Shown here in pieces: positions 33,064-41,565 of a stretch of DNA of 64,000 nucleotides (positions are counted from its first letter, which is position 1; each line of letters begins with the position of its first letter). The stretch spans positions 1 through 64,000 of the forward strand of contig CAZORE010000024.1 in NCBI GenBank assembly GCA_964581815.1. The letters are read 5' to 3'. The position numbers were made by a program, and so were the translations under genes. This DNA comes from Trebonia sp964581815. Its GTDB lineage: Bacteria; Actinomycetota; Actinomycetes; Streptosporangiales; Streptosporangiaceae. The notes under the pieces are model-generated. The model was given only the letters and a program-made list of their open reading frames with translations, had not been told where the DNA came from and made no database searches.

Positions 33064-35142
33064 CTACCCGGTTGGCGGTACCCAGGGGGCCGGGGACGGC
33101 GGCGCCACCACCGGCGGCCGGTCATTACACGTAATGACGTTTGGCAAGTACGGACCTAGCCAGTTGGTGCCGAGGTGGTAAGAGTTATTGTCGATGCCGT
33201 CGTTACCACCGAGGTCAGTGAGCGTGAACTCGGAGCCGGTCGCGAGGAAATGGAACGACCCGCAGTTGTTGACCCCCCACCAGCCGATATTTCGGACATC
33301 GACATTCTGGAACGTCGCGCTCCCGGCGGAGCGGGCATCGAAGACGTCGGTACCGGCACCATCGACTTCGATGTCGCGGAAATGCACGTTGGTGATGTCG
33401 TAGAGATCCTTCACCGGGAAGTCAGATACCACCATCATCGCGTCGTACGTGCTGTCAAGGAAGTTGTCACCAACCACCTCGATGTCGGCGTTGATGCTGC
33501 TCTGCAGCGCGTATACCCAGATCGCGCCCAGACCGATTTGCCAGTTGAGCTCGTAGGTGCCTGCCCGGACCGTGGTGTTGTCGGTAATCCAGTCGGATCC
33601 GGTGAACGGCACGGCGTTGAAGCGGGAACCCAGTTGGATGCCGCTCCCCTCGCGGATGGGGTCCGCGATGAGGTTGTTCGAAACCGTGTTGCCGGTGCCG
33701 CCGTAGAGCGCGATGCCGTTGGCGATTACCGGCGTCTGCACGGTGTTGTGGTCGAAGGTGTCATTAGAGTCCGCGGTCACTTCTGACCACATGGCCATGC
33801 CATCGTCGCCGGTGTTGCGGATGAAGTTACTCGACGCCGTCGAGTCCGTGACGCCCGTATGGAAGTTGATGCCGTCCGCCAGCTGATCGACGATCGTATT
33901 GCCGGAGATGGTCAGGTTCGTCATCGGGCCATCGAGCCAGATGCCAGCCTTGGTGTGCTGGATGTAGAGACCAGTGATCGACGAGTTGCTCAGCGATCCG
34001 CCGATCCCGTTCACCTGGTCGGTGTCGATGCGCTCGCGGACATCTCCCTCGATTGCGAAGTCGGCCAGGTGAACGTTGGTGCTGCCACCCTGGCTGGCGT
34101 ACAGGCCGTAGAAGCCGACACCAGTGTGGACTGAGCCGTCAGGCGCGGGCGAACTCAGCGTGACCTGATGACCCTTGAAGATGGTGTACCAGCTTCCGGC
34201 CCCGTCGACGGTTACGTTGTTCACGATGATGTGCTGGCTAACCGAGTAGGCGCCAGGCGGTACGTACACCGGCAGGTGCAACTTCCGCGCGGCCGCGATC
34301 GCGGCGGTGATGGCCTGGGAGGCGTCTCGGTGACCGGTTGGGTCAGCCCCGAATAGCAGCACGTTCACCGACGGGAAGACGACCTTGGGCGGCGCTACCA
34401 GCTGAGAATCCATGAGGTCGATCGTCGTCAGCGAGGCGTCCGTCGTGGCCGGCGCGGTGAGGCGGATCGTGGAGCCGGCCGGGAACGTTCTTCCCAGAAG
34501 AAGGCGCTGCTCGTCATAGAAATGGTTGGGCCGCCAAGGTGCCGGGAACACGGGCGCCGGGACGGTCTGGGCCGGCACGCACTGGCACTCGACCGCGTAG
34601 TCAGTGGGAACGTTATCGCCTTCGGTGGGGTCATTGTCGAACGGATACTGGCCGTAGAGCCACGAGTACTGTGATGTGAGCGTCAAGGTCCGGTGATAGT
34701 AGCCGTTGACTTGCACATCGAGTGGCGCCGTGATGCCACCGCCCGTGGCTGAGTCCGGAATGCTGTAGCGAACATTGATCGCATTCGCGGCGCTCGGCAA
34801 GGTGAACTGAACATACTGTCCCGCGGCGAGGCTTACGGCGGACCGGCCGGATGCCTCGGCCGCCAGCGTGTACGCCTGCGTGCTCGGCCCGATGATCGTC
34901 CCGTCGGTGACCGCGTTCTCGGCCTCTTGCTCAACGAATGGGACAGTGGCCCCGCGCCCGGCCGTGAGAGACGGGGCAATGGCGGCGCGAGTGACGTCGG
35001 ACGCCGTGGACGCCTGAGCAGTTCCCGTGCCGGCCACGATTGTCACGGTGCCGGATGCCATCAGGCAGGCGATCGCGAGAGTCGCCCATCGAGGCGGCCG
35101 CCCGCGCCGCCTTCGTCGAACTTCTGTCGGTGTGAGTGACAT
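33064..35142 (-). CDS. secreted parallel beta-helix glycosidase, GH87 (alpha-1,3-glucanase)-like
   Basis: The 692-residue protein starts with a basic region (RRRRRGRPPR) and a signal peptide, then a carbohydrate-binding-like beta-sandwich (about residues 60-260), then a right-handed beta-helix of N-x-x-x-x-G repeats. The helix contains LADGINFHTG and, 23-24 residues later, NTGDDGMAMW. That Asp/Asp-Asp spacing matches what I recall of the catalytic aspartates in GH87 mycodextranases. It should cleave alpha-1,3-glucan, a fungal cell-wall polymer, outside the cell; a pectate-lyase-like enzyme is the alternative. A Pro-rich tail ends it (SPAPWVPP). The gene is monocistronic with a terminator hairpin. 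Confidence 0.75.
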   Translation of the reverse strand: MSLTPTEVRRRRRGRPPRWATLAIACLMASGTVTIVAGTGTAQASTASDVTRAAIAPSLTAGRGATVPFVEQEAENAVTDGTIIGPSTQAYTLAAEASGRSAVSLAAGQYVQFTLPSAANAINVRYSIPDSATGGGITAPLDVQVNGYYHRTLTLTSQYSWLYGQYPFDNDPTEGDNVPTDYAVECQCVPAQTVPAPVFPAPWRPNHFYDEQRLLLGRTFPAGSTIRLTAPATTDASLTTIDLMDSQLVAPPKVVFPSVNVLLFGADPTGHRDASQAITAAIAAARKLHLPVYVPPGAYSVSQHIIVNNVTVDGAGSWYTIFKGHQVTLSSPAPDGSVHTGVGFYGLYASQGGSTNVHLADFAIEGDVRERIDTDQVNGIGGSLSNSSITGLYIQHTKAGIWLDGPMTNLTISGNTIVDQLADGINFHTGVTDSTASSNFIRNTGDDGMAMWSEVTADSNDTFDHNTVQTPVIANGIALYGGTGNTVSNNLIADPIREGSGIQLGSRFNAVPFTGSDWITDNTTVRAGTYELNWQIGLGAIWVYALQSSINADIEVVGDNFLDSTYDAMMVVSDFPVKDLYDITNVHFRDIEVDGAGTDVFDARSAGSATFQNVDVRNIGWWGVNNCGSFHFLATGSEFTLTDLGGNDGIDNNSYHLGTNWLGPYLPNVITCNDRPPVVAPPSPAPWVPPTG

Positions 35143-35560
35143 CGGATGCTCATTTCTCTCTGGGACGAACTCTTGTGCAAATCACCGGAGCGGCGCGCCA
35201 ATGGTGAGATGACCGTATGCCGCTGTAGCGTTCCTGACAAGATTTAATAGCGTCATTCCAGTAAACTGTTATCTTTACTCTTAAATTAGTCGCAAATTTG
35301 CGCAAGTGACAATATGCTTTGCGGCAAGCCGACTGAAAGAGCGACTGGCATTGGACCGCCAGGCCAGGTCATCCGCGAGGCGAAATCGCTGGTCGCTGGC
35401 ATCGGCGGGTGCGGCTAGCGATCTTGCAAGGTCATCGCGGGACAACCCGTTCGTCTCCCGGCCATGGGCGGGATCCCGGCCGGCCCGGGACGTGCCTTAT
35501 CCTCACCTACGAGGTCATTACTCGCGACTCAGCGACGGCTGCGGACCCCGTGGAGGAAGC
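35143..35560. promoter_or_regulatory. AT-rich divergent promoter region with palindromes
   Basis: This 418-base region separates the divergent GH87-like and DUF3105 genes. An AT-rich core at 35230-35310 contains the perfect palindrome CGCAAATTTGCG (35291-35302) and the inverted repeat GTAAA-(8)-TTTAC (35261-35278). Both are candidate operators. The GH87-like gene, as a carbon-source-dependent secreted enzyme, is the more likely target. Upstream of the DUF3105 gene, GAGGAAGC precedes the ATG. Confidence 0.45.
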
Positions 35561-36358
35561 ATGGCCGAGCGGCGGCAGGCGAAGCTGGACCGGCGGGCCC
35601 AGATCGAAGCCATGCGGGCTGAAGAGCGCGCCAGGAAGCGGCGGGTGCGGCTTGCCTGGCTGGGCGGTGGCGGGGTCGCCGTCGCCGCGGTGGTCGCGGT
35701 AATCGTCGCGGTCGCCGTGTCCGGGGGCAACTCCCCCACGTCCGGGGGCAGCAGTTCCGCTGAGGTGATGCCGCCCGCGGTCACGGGGGCGACGACGACG
35801 CAGCCCGCCCCACTGACCGTGGCCAACACGACCGGCATCAGCGGTGTGGTCGCCTATGACACCACGGGATGGCCGGCGGCTAGCAATAATGGCCCGGCCG
35901 GCCAGGCGCTGGGGCACGACCACGTCGCCGGGCCGGTCAAGTACTCGGTTACCCCCCCGGTCGGCGGCGACCATAACGCGACATGGATGAATTGCGGCGT
36001 CTACGACCAGCCGGTGCCAAACGAGCGGGCCGTCCACAACCTGGAGCACGGCGCGATCTGGATCACCTACTCTCCCTCGCTGCCAGCCGCGCAGGTGAGC
36101 CAGCTCCGGGCGTTCTTCGCCCGCCAGGCGGTGCTGAACCCAAGCGGCTCTGGCGGCTCCCGCTACATCGACCTGACCCCGTACCCGGGCCTGCCGTCAC
36201 CCATCGTGGCCAGCGCCTGGGGTTTCCAGCTCCGGCTCACCTCGCCCGGCGACCCGCGGCTACAGCAGTTCGTCAACAAGCTCCGGGTTTCCCAGCAGTA
36301 CACCCCGGAGTACGGCGCCCCGTGCACCGGTGGCGTCGGCACCCCGCTCCAGCAGTAA
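35561..36358 (+). CDS. DUF3105 membrane-anchored protein
   Basis: A 265-residue protein with a charged N-terminus (AERRQAKLDRRAQIEAM), one transmembrane helix at about residues 30-52, a Ser/Thr/Pro/Gly-rich linker and the DUF3105 domain. That domain carries HDHVAGPVKY, NATWMNCGVYDQPVPNERAV and HNLEHGAIWITYSP with invariant His and Cys. The His-rich pattern suggests metal binding at the outer face of the membrane, but function is unknown. ATG 35561 has GGAGGAAGC upstream; an open frame continues to 35306, but with no family resemblance. It is convergent with the permease gene. Confidence 0.9.
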   Translation: MAERRQAKLDRRAQIEAMRAEERARKRRVRLAWLGGGGVAVAAVVAVIVAVAVSGGNSPTSGGSSSAEVMPPAVTGATTTQPAPLTVANTTGISGVVAYDTTGWPAASNNGPAGQALGHDHVAGPVKYSVTPPVGGDHNATWMNCGVYDQPVPNERAVHNLEHGAIWITYSPSLPAAQVSQLRAFFARQAVLNPSGSGGSRYIDLTPYPGLPSPIVASAWGFQLRLTSPGDPRLQQFVNKLRVSQQYTPEYGAPCTGGVGTPLQQ

Positions 36359-36388
36359 CCTGACCCGCACAGCACGGCCGCCAGCCGC

Positions 36389-37588
36389 CTAATGAGCGCC
36401 GGGCCCGTCGGCCAGGCCGTGCGTGTCGTGGTGGGCATGGCCATCCGGGCCGGGCTGCTCGGGCGCGCCGCCCATCATCTTCAGCATCATGCCGCCGCCA
36501 GTGCGGGCGAACCGGGCGACCAGGACGGCGGCCAGGATCAGGAAGGCGATGTTCAGCCAGGTGGTGTAGTCCCACGAGACGCCGCTGTCCGGGACCACGG
36601 CGGTGTCCCGGCCGGGGACCAGGCCGAGGCCGCCGAAGGCCAGCTCGACCACGTACCCGGCCACGGCCATGGCCGCGAAGAACGTGCCGAGCAGGAACAC
36701 CGCCATCCTCGGCCCGTAGTACTTGCGGTAGATGTTCAGGATCGGCGCGATGATCAGGTCGGCGAAGATGAACGCGACCACGCCGCCGAAGCTGATCCCG
36801 CCCTTCCACAGCACCACGGCCAGCGGCACGTTCCCGATCGAGCAGACGAACGACAGCATCGCCACCACCGGGCCGATCAGCGGCCCCCACAGCTTGGCGG
36901 CCAGCGGGTGCCCGGCGAAGAAGAACGAGTGCCAGAAGCTGTCCGGCACCCAGGCGGCGATCGCGCCAGCGACCAGCAGCCCGATCACCAGGTCCCGGAT
37001 GATCGCGGCCCACTCCATGACGAACACGTGGCTGACCGAGGTAAAGCCCTCGCCTGAGATCAGCCGTCGCCAGAACGACCCCTCACGCTGCACGGACATG
37101 TCCATCGCGGCGTGGCCCTCCATCGATCCCGCCAGCCCTCGGTCCGCCTGATCGCGTGCATCACTCAGCAGCCGGCCGCGCAGGAACAGCCGGAACAGCA
37201 CGGCTAGGAAGACGATCATCAGCGGGCCGCCGGTGAACTCGGCGAGGGTGAACTGCCAGCCCATCAGCAGCGCCAGGATCACGCCGAGCTCAATCACCAG
37301 GTTGGTCGAGGCGATCTCGAACGCCATGGCGGCGGTGAAGTCCGCTCCCTTACGGAACAGCGCGCGGGCCAGTGCCACCGCCGCGTAGGAGCACGAGGAC
37401 GACGCGGCGCCCAGCCCGGCCGCGACCGCCAGCGTCCGCGGCCGGGCGTCGCCCAGCAGCCGGACGACCGTCGAGCGGCGCACCACCGCCTGGATGACGG
37501 ACGACAGGGCGAACCCCAGGATCAGCGCCCAGGTAATCTGCCAGGTCATCGACCCGGTGATGGACAGGGCATGGATGATCGCGGGCAC
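36389..37588 (-). CDS. COG0701-type permease
   Basis: A polytopic membrane protein (about 8-10 helices) of the COG0701/DUF318 permease group. The two halves carry the paired motif GAASSSCSYAAVALARALFR with a conserved Cys, and VCSIGNVPLAVVLWKGGISFGG. Members include the ArsP organoarsenical exporter, but most actinobacterial ones are uncharacterised. The C-terminus is His-rich (HAHHDTHG), which may bind metal. GTG 37588 is preferred as start because GGGAAAG precedes it and it follows the upstream small gene by 22 bases; the frame stays open to 37669. It is convergent with the DUF3105 gene. Confidence 0.85.
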   Translation of the reverse strand: MPAIIHALSITGSMTWQITWALILGFALSSVIQAVVRRSTVVRLLGDARPRTLAVAAGLGAASSSCSYAAVALARALFRKGADFTAAMAFEIASTNLVIELGVILALLMGWQFTLAEFTGGPLMIVFLAVLFRLFLRGRLLSDARDQADRGLAGSMEGHAAMDMSVQREGSFWRRLISGEGFTSVSHVFVMEWAAIIRDLVIGLLVAGAIAAWVPDSFWHSFFFAGHPLAAKLWGPLIGPVVAMLSFVCSIGNVPLAVVLWKGGISFGGVVAFIFADLIIAPILNIYRKYYGPRMAVFLLGTFFAAMAVAGYVVELAFGGLGLVPGRDTAVVPDSGVSWDYTTWLNIAFLILAAVLVARFARTGGGMMLKMMGGAPEQPGPDGHAHHDTHGLADGPGAH

Positions 37589-37610
37589 GATCTTTCCCGA
37601 AGTGATTCCG

Positions 37611-37859
37611 CTACCTGAGCCAGGTCCGGGACAACACCCAGCGGCGCACCCGGGTTCTCGGCTCGGCAAGGGCCACGCTGGCGGCCGGCAACGTCGGCTT
37701 CGGGCGGCGCGGCTCGCGCACGCCCGCCTCCTGGGGCGGATGACCGCGCCAGCGCATGAACCGGTCGGTGACTGCCCTCGTGAGGCCGGCCAGCGCCGTC
37801 CTTATCGAGGTCACCGGGCCAGCCAGGCGGCCGCGTCGTCCACGGCGAACACCGCGCAT
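37611..37859 (-). CDS. possible small hypothetical protein upstream of permease
   Basis: The minus-strand frame of up to 82 residues (with TALAGLTRAVTDRFMRWRGH and REPRRPKPTLPAASVALAEP) has actinobacterial protein-like composition and ends 22 bases before the permease start, so the two could be co-transcribed. The start is unclear: an internal GTG at 37814 is possible. I do not recognise a family, and it could be non-coding. Confidence 0.35.
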   Translation of the reverse strand: MRGVRRGRRGRLAGPVTSIRTALAGLTRAVTDRFMRWRGHPPQEAGVREPRRPKPTLPAASVALAEPRTRVRRWVLSRTWLR

Positions 37860-37987
37860 ACCGCCATTATGCTCCGACGTGGCCGCGCCGTCGCCGTCTC
37901 GCGTCGCCCACGGCTCGTGCCCCGGTAAGTTCCAGCAGGTCAGCGTGGCACCTGGTTATTCTGCCTCGCCCCTCTATGCTCAGCTTC

Positions 37988-38524
37988 ATGGCACGAAAAA
38001 GCGGACTTCTCTCTGTTGTCGTGTCGGGCGCGGCGCCGGCCTCGGACATCGGGTCGCTGGTCAATCAGGGCATGGAGCGGGGCTGGACGGTCCAGGTGAT
38101 CGCCACGCCGTCCGCGCTCGCCTTCTTCGACGCCGCGGAAATCGAGGCGCTCGCCGGCTCGCCGGTCCGCAGCACGCACCGGGCGCCGGGGACACCGCGG
38201 TCACGGGTGCCCGACGCCATCATCGTCGCGCCTGCCACCTTCAACCTGCTCAACCAGTGGGCGCTCGGCATCGCAGACTCCTACGCGCTCGCGGTGCTCG
38301 CCGAGCAGACCGGCATGGGCCTGCCCATCGTCGTGCTGCCCGCGGTCAGCGGGCCGCTCGCATCCCGCCCGCAGTTCGCCCGCTCCCTGGCGGCGCTACG
38401 CGGCGAGGGCGTGTCCGTACTGCTCGGGCCAGGCGGAACCGCGCCGCCCGACGCGACCGATGACGCCTTTCCCTGGCACCTGGCGCTCGAGGAGGCGTTC
38501 TCCATGACCGGCTTCGGCGGCTGA
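37988..38524 (+). CDS. flavoprotein (PPC decarboxylase-like fold)
   Basis: A 178-residue flavoprotein-family protein. It begins SGLLSVVVSGAAPASDIGSL, a nucleotide-binding loop, and contains DAIIVAPATFNLLNQWALGI, the FMN/phosphate-binding motif shared with phosphopantothenoylcysteine decarboxylase and the EpiD group. The His and Asn-x-x-x-M motifs needed for decarboxylation are not obvious. It probably binds FMN, and its role is unknown. ATG 37988 was chosen; ATG 37976 is possible. The hypothetical membrane and DUF3052 genes follow on the same strand. Confidence 0.85.
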   Translation: MARKSGLLSVVVSGAAPASDIGSLVNQGMERGWTVQVIATPSALAFFDAAEIEALAGSPVRSTHRAPGTPRSRVPDAIIVAPATFNLLNQWALGIADSYALAVLAEQTGMGLPIVVLPAVSGPLASRPQFARSLAALRGEGVSVLLGPGGTAPPDATDDAFPWHLALEEAFSMTGFGG

Positions 38525-38596
38525 CCGGGAACCCGGAGGAAGAAGATCAGGATCATCCAGAACGGCGCGGGGCTTCGCCTGCAGTAGCGTGGAAGC

Positions 38597-38914
38597 ATGA
38601 CATCGGCCAAACGCAAGCGCCGGCTCGTCATCTTCGCGGTGATCACGGCCGGTTACGTGGCGGGGACTATCGTCGCCACCCGCCAGGGCTACACGTTCGG
38701 CTGGAACGTGGCCGTGCGGTGCCGCCGGGGGCACCTGTTCACCACGGTGTGGATCCCCGGTGCCTCGGTCAAGTCGCTTCGGCTCGGCTACTGGCGGGTC
38801 CAGTGGTGCCCGGTGGGGCGCCACGTTGACCTGGTCCGGCTGGTCAAGGACGTGGACCTGACCGAGGCCGAGCGCGCGATCGCGGCGGCGCACCACGACG
38901 TCCCCGTGCCGTAG
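38597..38914 (+). CDS. hypothetical membrane protein
   Basis: A 105-residue protein with a basic N-terminus (TSAKRKRRLV), one transmembrane helix at about residues 10-27, and a small soluble domain with VAVRCRRGHLFTTVWIPGAS and VQWCPVGRHVDL. The C-x-x-G-H and C-P-x-G-x-H spacing resembles a small zinc ribbon. It lies six bases upstream of the DUF3052 gene. Function unknown. Confidence 0.7.
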   Translation: MTSAKRKRRLVIFAVITAGYVAGTIVATRQGYTFGWNVAVRCRRGHLFTTVWIPGASVKSLRLGYWRVQWCPVGRHVDLVRLVKDVDLTEAERAIAAAHHDVPVP

Positions 38915-38919
38915 CCGGC

Positions 38920-39312
38920 ATGACCGGGACCCCGCAGGCGCGCAAGCTCGGGCTCAAGGGCGGGCTGCGGGTGGACCTTGACTCGCCGCCGGACGGCTGG
39001 GCGCTGACCGAGCCTCCGGCCGGCCTGCTCGCACCTGACGAGGACGGGGCGGCCGACGTGATTCTCGCGTTCTTCCGCGCCGCCGACCTGATACCCGGCC
39101 GGCTGCCGGGGCTCGCCGAGCGCATCTTCCCGGCCGGCGCGGTGTGGGCGCTGTGGCCGCGCCGGGCCGGCGGGCACGACAGCGACATCACCGACTCGGT
39201 GGTCCGCGGGTACGCACTCGACCTTGGCCTCGTGGACGTGAAGGTCGCCGCGGTCGACGAGGACTGGTCGGGCCTGCGCCTGGTGTGGCGAACCGCCAAC
39301 CGCGGCCCGTAG
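38920..39312 (+). CDS. DUF3052 family protein
   Basis: A 130-residue protein resembling the actinobacterial DUF3052 family: KLGLKGGLRVDLDSPPDGW near the start, then ILAFFRAADLIPGRLPGLAE and VWALWPRRAGGHDSDITDSV. Family members are small cytoplasmic proteins of unknown function. It follows the hypothetical membrane gene by six bases, suggesting one operon. Confidence 0.88.
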   Translation: MTGTPQARKLGLKGGLRVDLDSPPDGWALTEPPAGLLAPDEDGAADVILAFFRAADLIPGRLPGLAERIFPAGAVWALWPRRAGGHDSDITDSVVRGYALDLGLVDVKVAAVDEDWSGLRLVWRTANRGP

Positions 39313-39422
39313 CACAGGGCGAAGAAATATCTGTGCTGCCCGGTCGGATCGGCGGCACGGCATTCGTGGAAGTGGTGAAGGGGGCTTCGAACCGAGCGCC
39401 CGCGACAAGTAAGGAGACTCGC

Positions 39423-39764
39423 ATGAAGTACGTGCTGCTGATCCTGGACACGCCGAACGAGCCCGCAGCGGACAGTGCCGAGTACGGGGCCTGGTACGCG
39501 GAGGTCGGCGCCTGGTACGAGAAGTGGGGCGCGACCGGGCGGCTTGACGGCGGGCACCAGCTCCAGGGGGTCGCGTCGGCCAAGACCATCAGGTCGGGGT
39601 CGGTGACCGATGGCCCGTTCATCGAGACCAAGGAAGTTCTCGGCGGGTACTCGGTCATCGAGGCCGACACGATCGACGAGGCCGTCGACATCGCCAAGAC
39701 CTGGCCGGGCGTCGACCGCGGCTGGATCACCATCGAGGTCCGTCCCGTCATCGAGATGGGCTGA
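39423..39764 (+). CDS. YCII-related DGPF-domain protein
   Basis: A 113-residue protein starting MKYVLLILDTPNE, with the central DGPFIETKEVLGGYSVIEAD motif that names the DGPF/YCII family. Members are ferredoxin-like barrels of uncertain catalytic role. A good AAGGAGACTCGC precedes ATG 39423; the longer open frame upstream is not coding. It lies tail-to-tail with an ECF42-type sigma factor gene; these sigma factors commonly have DGPF genes as neighbours and targets, so the sigma factor probably controls this gene. Confidence 0.92.
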   Translation: MKYVLLILDTPNEPAADSAEYGAWYAEVGAWYEKWGATGRLDGGHQLQGVASAKTIRSGSVTDGPFIETKEVLGGYSVIEADTIDEAVDIAKTWPGVDRGWITIEVRPVIEMG

Positions 39765-39789
39765 GCCTCCGGACCGCTCAGTACACGCA

Positions 39790-39870
39790 GGGAGCTCCCC
39801 GCGGCCGCACTACCCGCATGCCGAGAGCTCCCGGCGCCGCAGAACCCGCATGGCGGGAGCTTCCCGCGGG
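39790..39870. repeat. short tandem repeat, about 33-base period, 2.5 copies
   Basis: Three imperfect units, each with GAGCTC or GAGCTT followed by CCC and later a CCGCATG element, have their GAGCT cores at 39792, 39825 and 39857, so the spacing is 33 and 32 bases. They lie in the convergent intergenic region before the large hairpin. Such repeats may form cruciforms or bind a nucleoid protein, but no function is shown. Confidence 0.6.
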
Positions 39871-39875
39871 CCCTG

Positions 39876-39935
39876 GTCCGCGCGGTGCGGCCTGATAAGA
39901 TCGCGCTCTTTGCGATCAGGCCGCACCGCGCGGAC
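39876..39935. terminator. 21-bp perfect hairpin
   Basis: The 21-base arms 39876-39896 and 39915-39935 are exact reverse complements around an 18-base loop. Inside the loop GATCGC/GCGATC can pair as an alternative. It sits between the convergent DGPF and sigma factor genes and should stop transcription from both sides. Confidence 0.8.
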
Positions 39936-39964
39936 ATCGGGGGTCCGGGGGTCGCCCCCCGGGG

Positions 39965-41281
39965 TTATAGAGAGAGGCCGCGGGTGAGCAGGTCGCGCTC
40001 TGCCGGGTTGGCGGCCAGCCCAAGGGCCCGCGCACGGACCTGCTCGGCCTCGGCGTCGTGGCCGAGGGCAGCGAGCAGGGCCGCGCGCAGTGCGTGGAAC
40101 AGGTGATAACCGTCGAGATCGGCTGACAGGGGCTCGATCTCGGCGAGCGCCTGCTCGGCGCCGATCGCGTACCGGGTGGCCACCGCCCGGTTGAGCAGCA
40201 CCACCGGGGAGGGGGCGAGCTGCTGCAGGCGGCTGTAGAGCAGCCGGATCTGGCGCCAGTCGGTCTCCGCGTAGGACGGGGCCTCCGCGTGCAGGGCGGC
40301 GATCGCCGCCTGGACCTGATAGGGACCTGGACGGCGCAGCGCGATGGCGCGGTCCAGGTAGCCGGCCGCCTCGGCGGCCATGCGGCCGTCCCACTTGGCC
40401 CGGTCCTGGTCCTTGAGCCGGATCAGCCGCCCCCAGCCGTCGAACCGGGCCCGGGCCCGCGACTCATGCAGCAGGAGCAGCGAAAGGAGGCCGAGGACCT
40501 CTGGCTCGCGTGGCATCAGCCGGTGCAGCGTCCTGGTCAGCGCGATCGCCTGGGCGGCCAGGTCGCGGCGAGCGGGCTCGCGGCCAGAACTCGCCAGGTA
40601 GCCCTCGTTGAACACCAGGTAGACCACGGCGAGCACCTGGGCGAGCCGGCCGGCCAGCTCATCGGGGTCGGGGATGGTAACCGGCGCGCGCAGCGCGCTT
40701 AGCGTCTTGCGGGCGCGCAGGATGCGCTGGGCCATGGTCGGCTGGCTGACCAGGAAGGCCGCCGCGATCTGATCGATGGTCAAGCCGCACACGGCGCGCA
40801 GCGTGAGGGCGACCTGCGCCTCGGTCGCCAGCGCCGGGTGGCAGCAGGCGAACGCCAGGCTCAGCAGTTCGTCGTCGGCCCGCCGGTCCGCTCCCCCGGC
40901 GTCCGGCTCCCCCGCTCCCTCGGACCACCCCGCCCGGCCACCCGGCGCCCGGCCGGCCACGGGGCCGACGGCCGCGCCGTCCGCGGTTCCGTCGCTGGGA
41001 GTGGCCCACGCCTCGGTCGCGGCGAGCAGCGCCATCTTGTCCGCGCCAACCTTGTCCCGGCGGAGCCGGTCAAGCGCCTTGCGGCGGGCGGTCGTCGCCA
41101 GCCAGCCGCCCGGGTTGGCGGGAATCCCGTCGCGCGCCCAGTGCTCGATCGCCTCGACGAACGCGTCCTGCACCGCGTCCTCAGCCAGGCCGACGTCTCC
41201 GGTACGCGCGGCGAGCGCGGCCCTGATGCTAGTCGCTTCCTCCCGGTAGGCGCGCTCAAGCGATTCCCGTCCGGCATCCAT
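39965..41281 (-). CDS. ECF sigma factor, ECF42 type, with C-terminal extension
   Basis: The 438-residue protein has sigma region 2 (VGLAEDAVQDAFVEAIEHWA, then GWLATTARRKALDRLRRD), a Gly/Ala/Asp-rich linker (about residues 95-140), region 4 (LTIDQIAAAFLVSQPTMAQR) and a long C-terminal helical repeat domain (from about residue 210, with VYLVFNEGYLAS, LLLLHESRARAR). The extension and the neighbouring DGPF gene are hallmarks of group ECF42, in which the extension controls sigma activity and no classical anti-sigma factor is needed. ATG 41281 was chosen; the frame is open to 41356, where residues are not conserved. Confidence 0.93.
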   Translation of the reverse strand: MDAGRESLERAYREEATSIRAALAARTGDVGLAEDAVQDAFVEAIEHWARDGIPANPGGWLATTARRKALDRLRRDKVGADKMALLAATEAWATPSDGTADGAAVGPVAGRAPGGRAGWSEGAGEPDAGGADRRADDELLSLAFACCHPALATEAQVALTLRAVCGLTIDQIAAAFLVSQPTMAQRILRARKTLSALRAPVTIPDPDELAGRLAQVLAVVYLVFNEGYLASSGREPARRDLAAQAIALTRTLHRLMPREPEVLGLLSLLLLHESRARARFDGWGRLIRLKDQDRAKWDGRMAAEAAGYLDRAIALRRPGPYQVQAAIAALHAEAPSYAETDWRQIRLLYSRLQQLAPSPVVLLNRAVATRYAIGAEQALAEIEPLSADLDGYHLFHALRAALLAALGHDAEAEQVRARALGLAANPAERDLLTRGLSL

Positions 41282-41565
41282 GCGGCCAGTCTCGCAGCCC
41301 GGGGCGCGGCGGACGTAGTCCGTGACGGGTGTTGCTAACGTGAACAACCACGCCAAGGCAGTTTATTGATATCTATGAAAGTAGTGTGCAATATTACTTG
41401 TGAGCGGCGGTTTTTCTGCTGAATCATGGTTTCACCAAATTTCCCAGCCCATGGGTTTTACAATCTCGCTAGTCATGTGCGGCGCGCACGGCTCCTCATC
41501 GCGCTTGCACTGGCTCATGTCGATATTGATCTGCGGCTAAGACATGAACAGGCGAGGGCAGAGCG

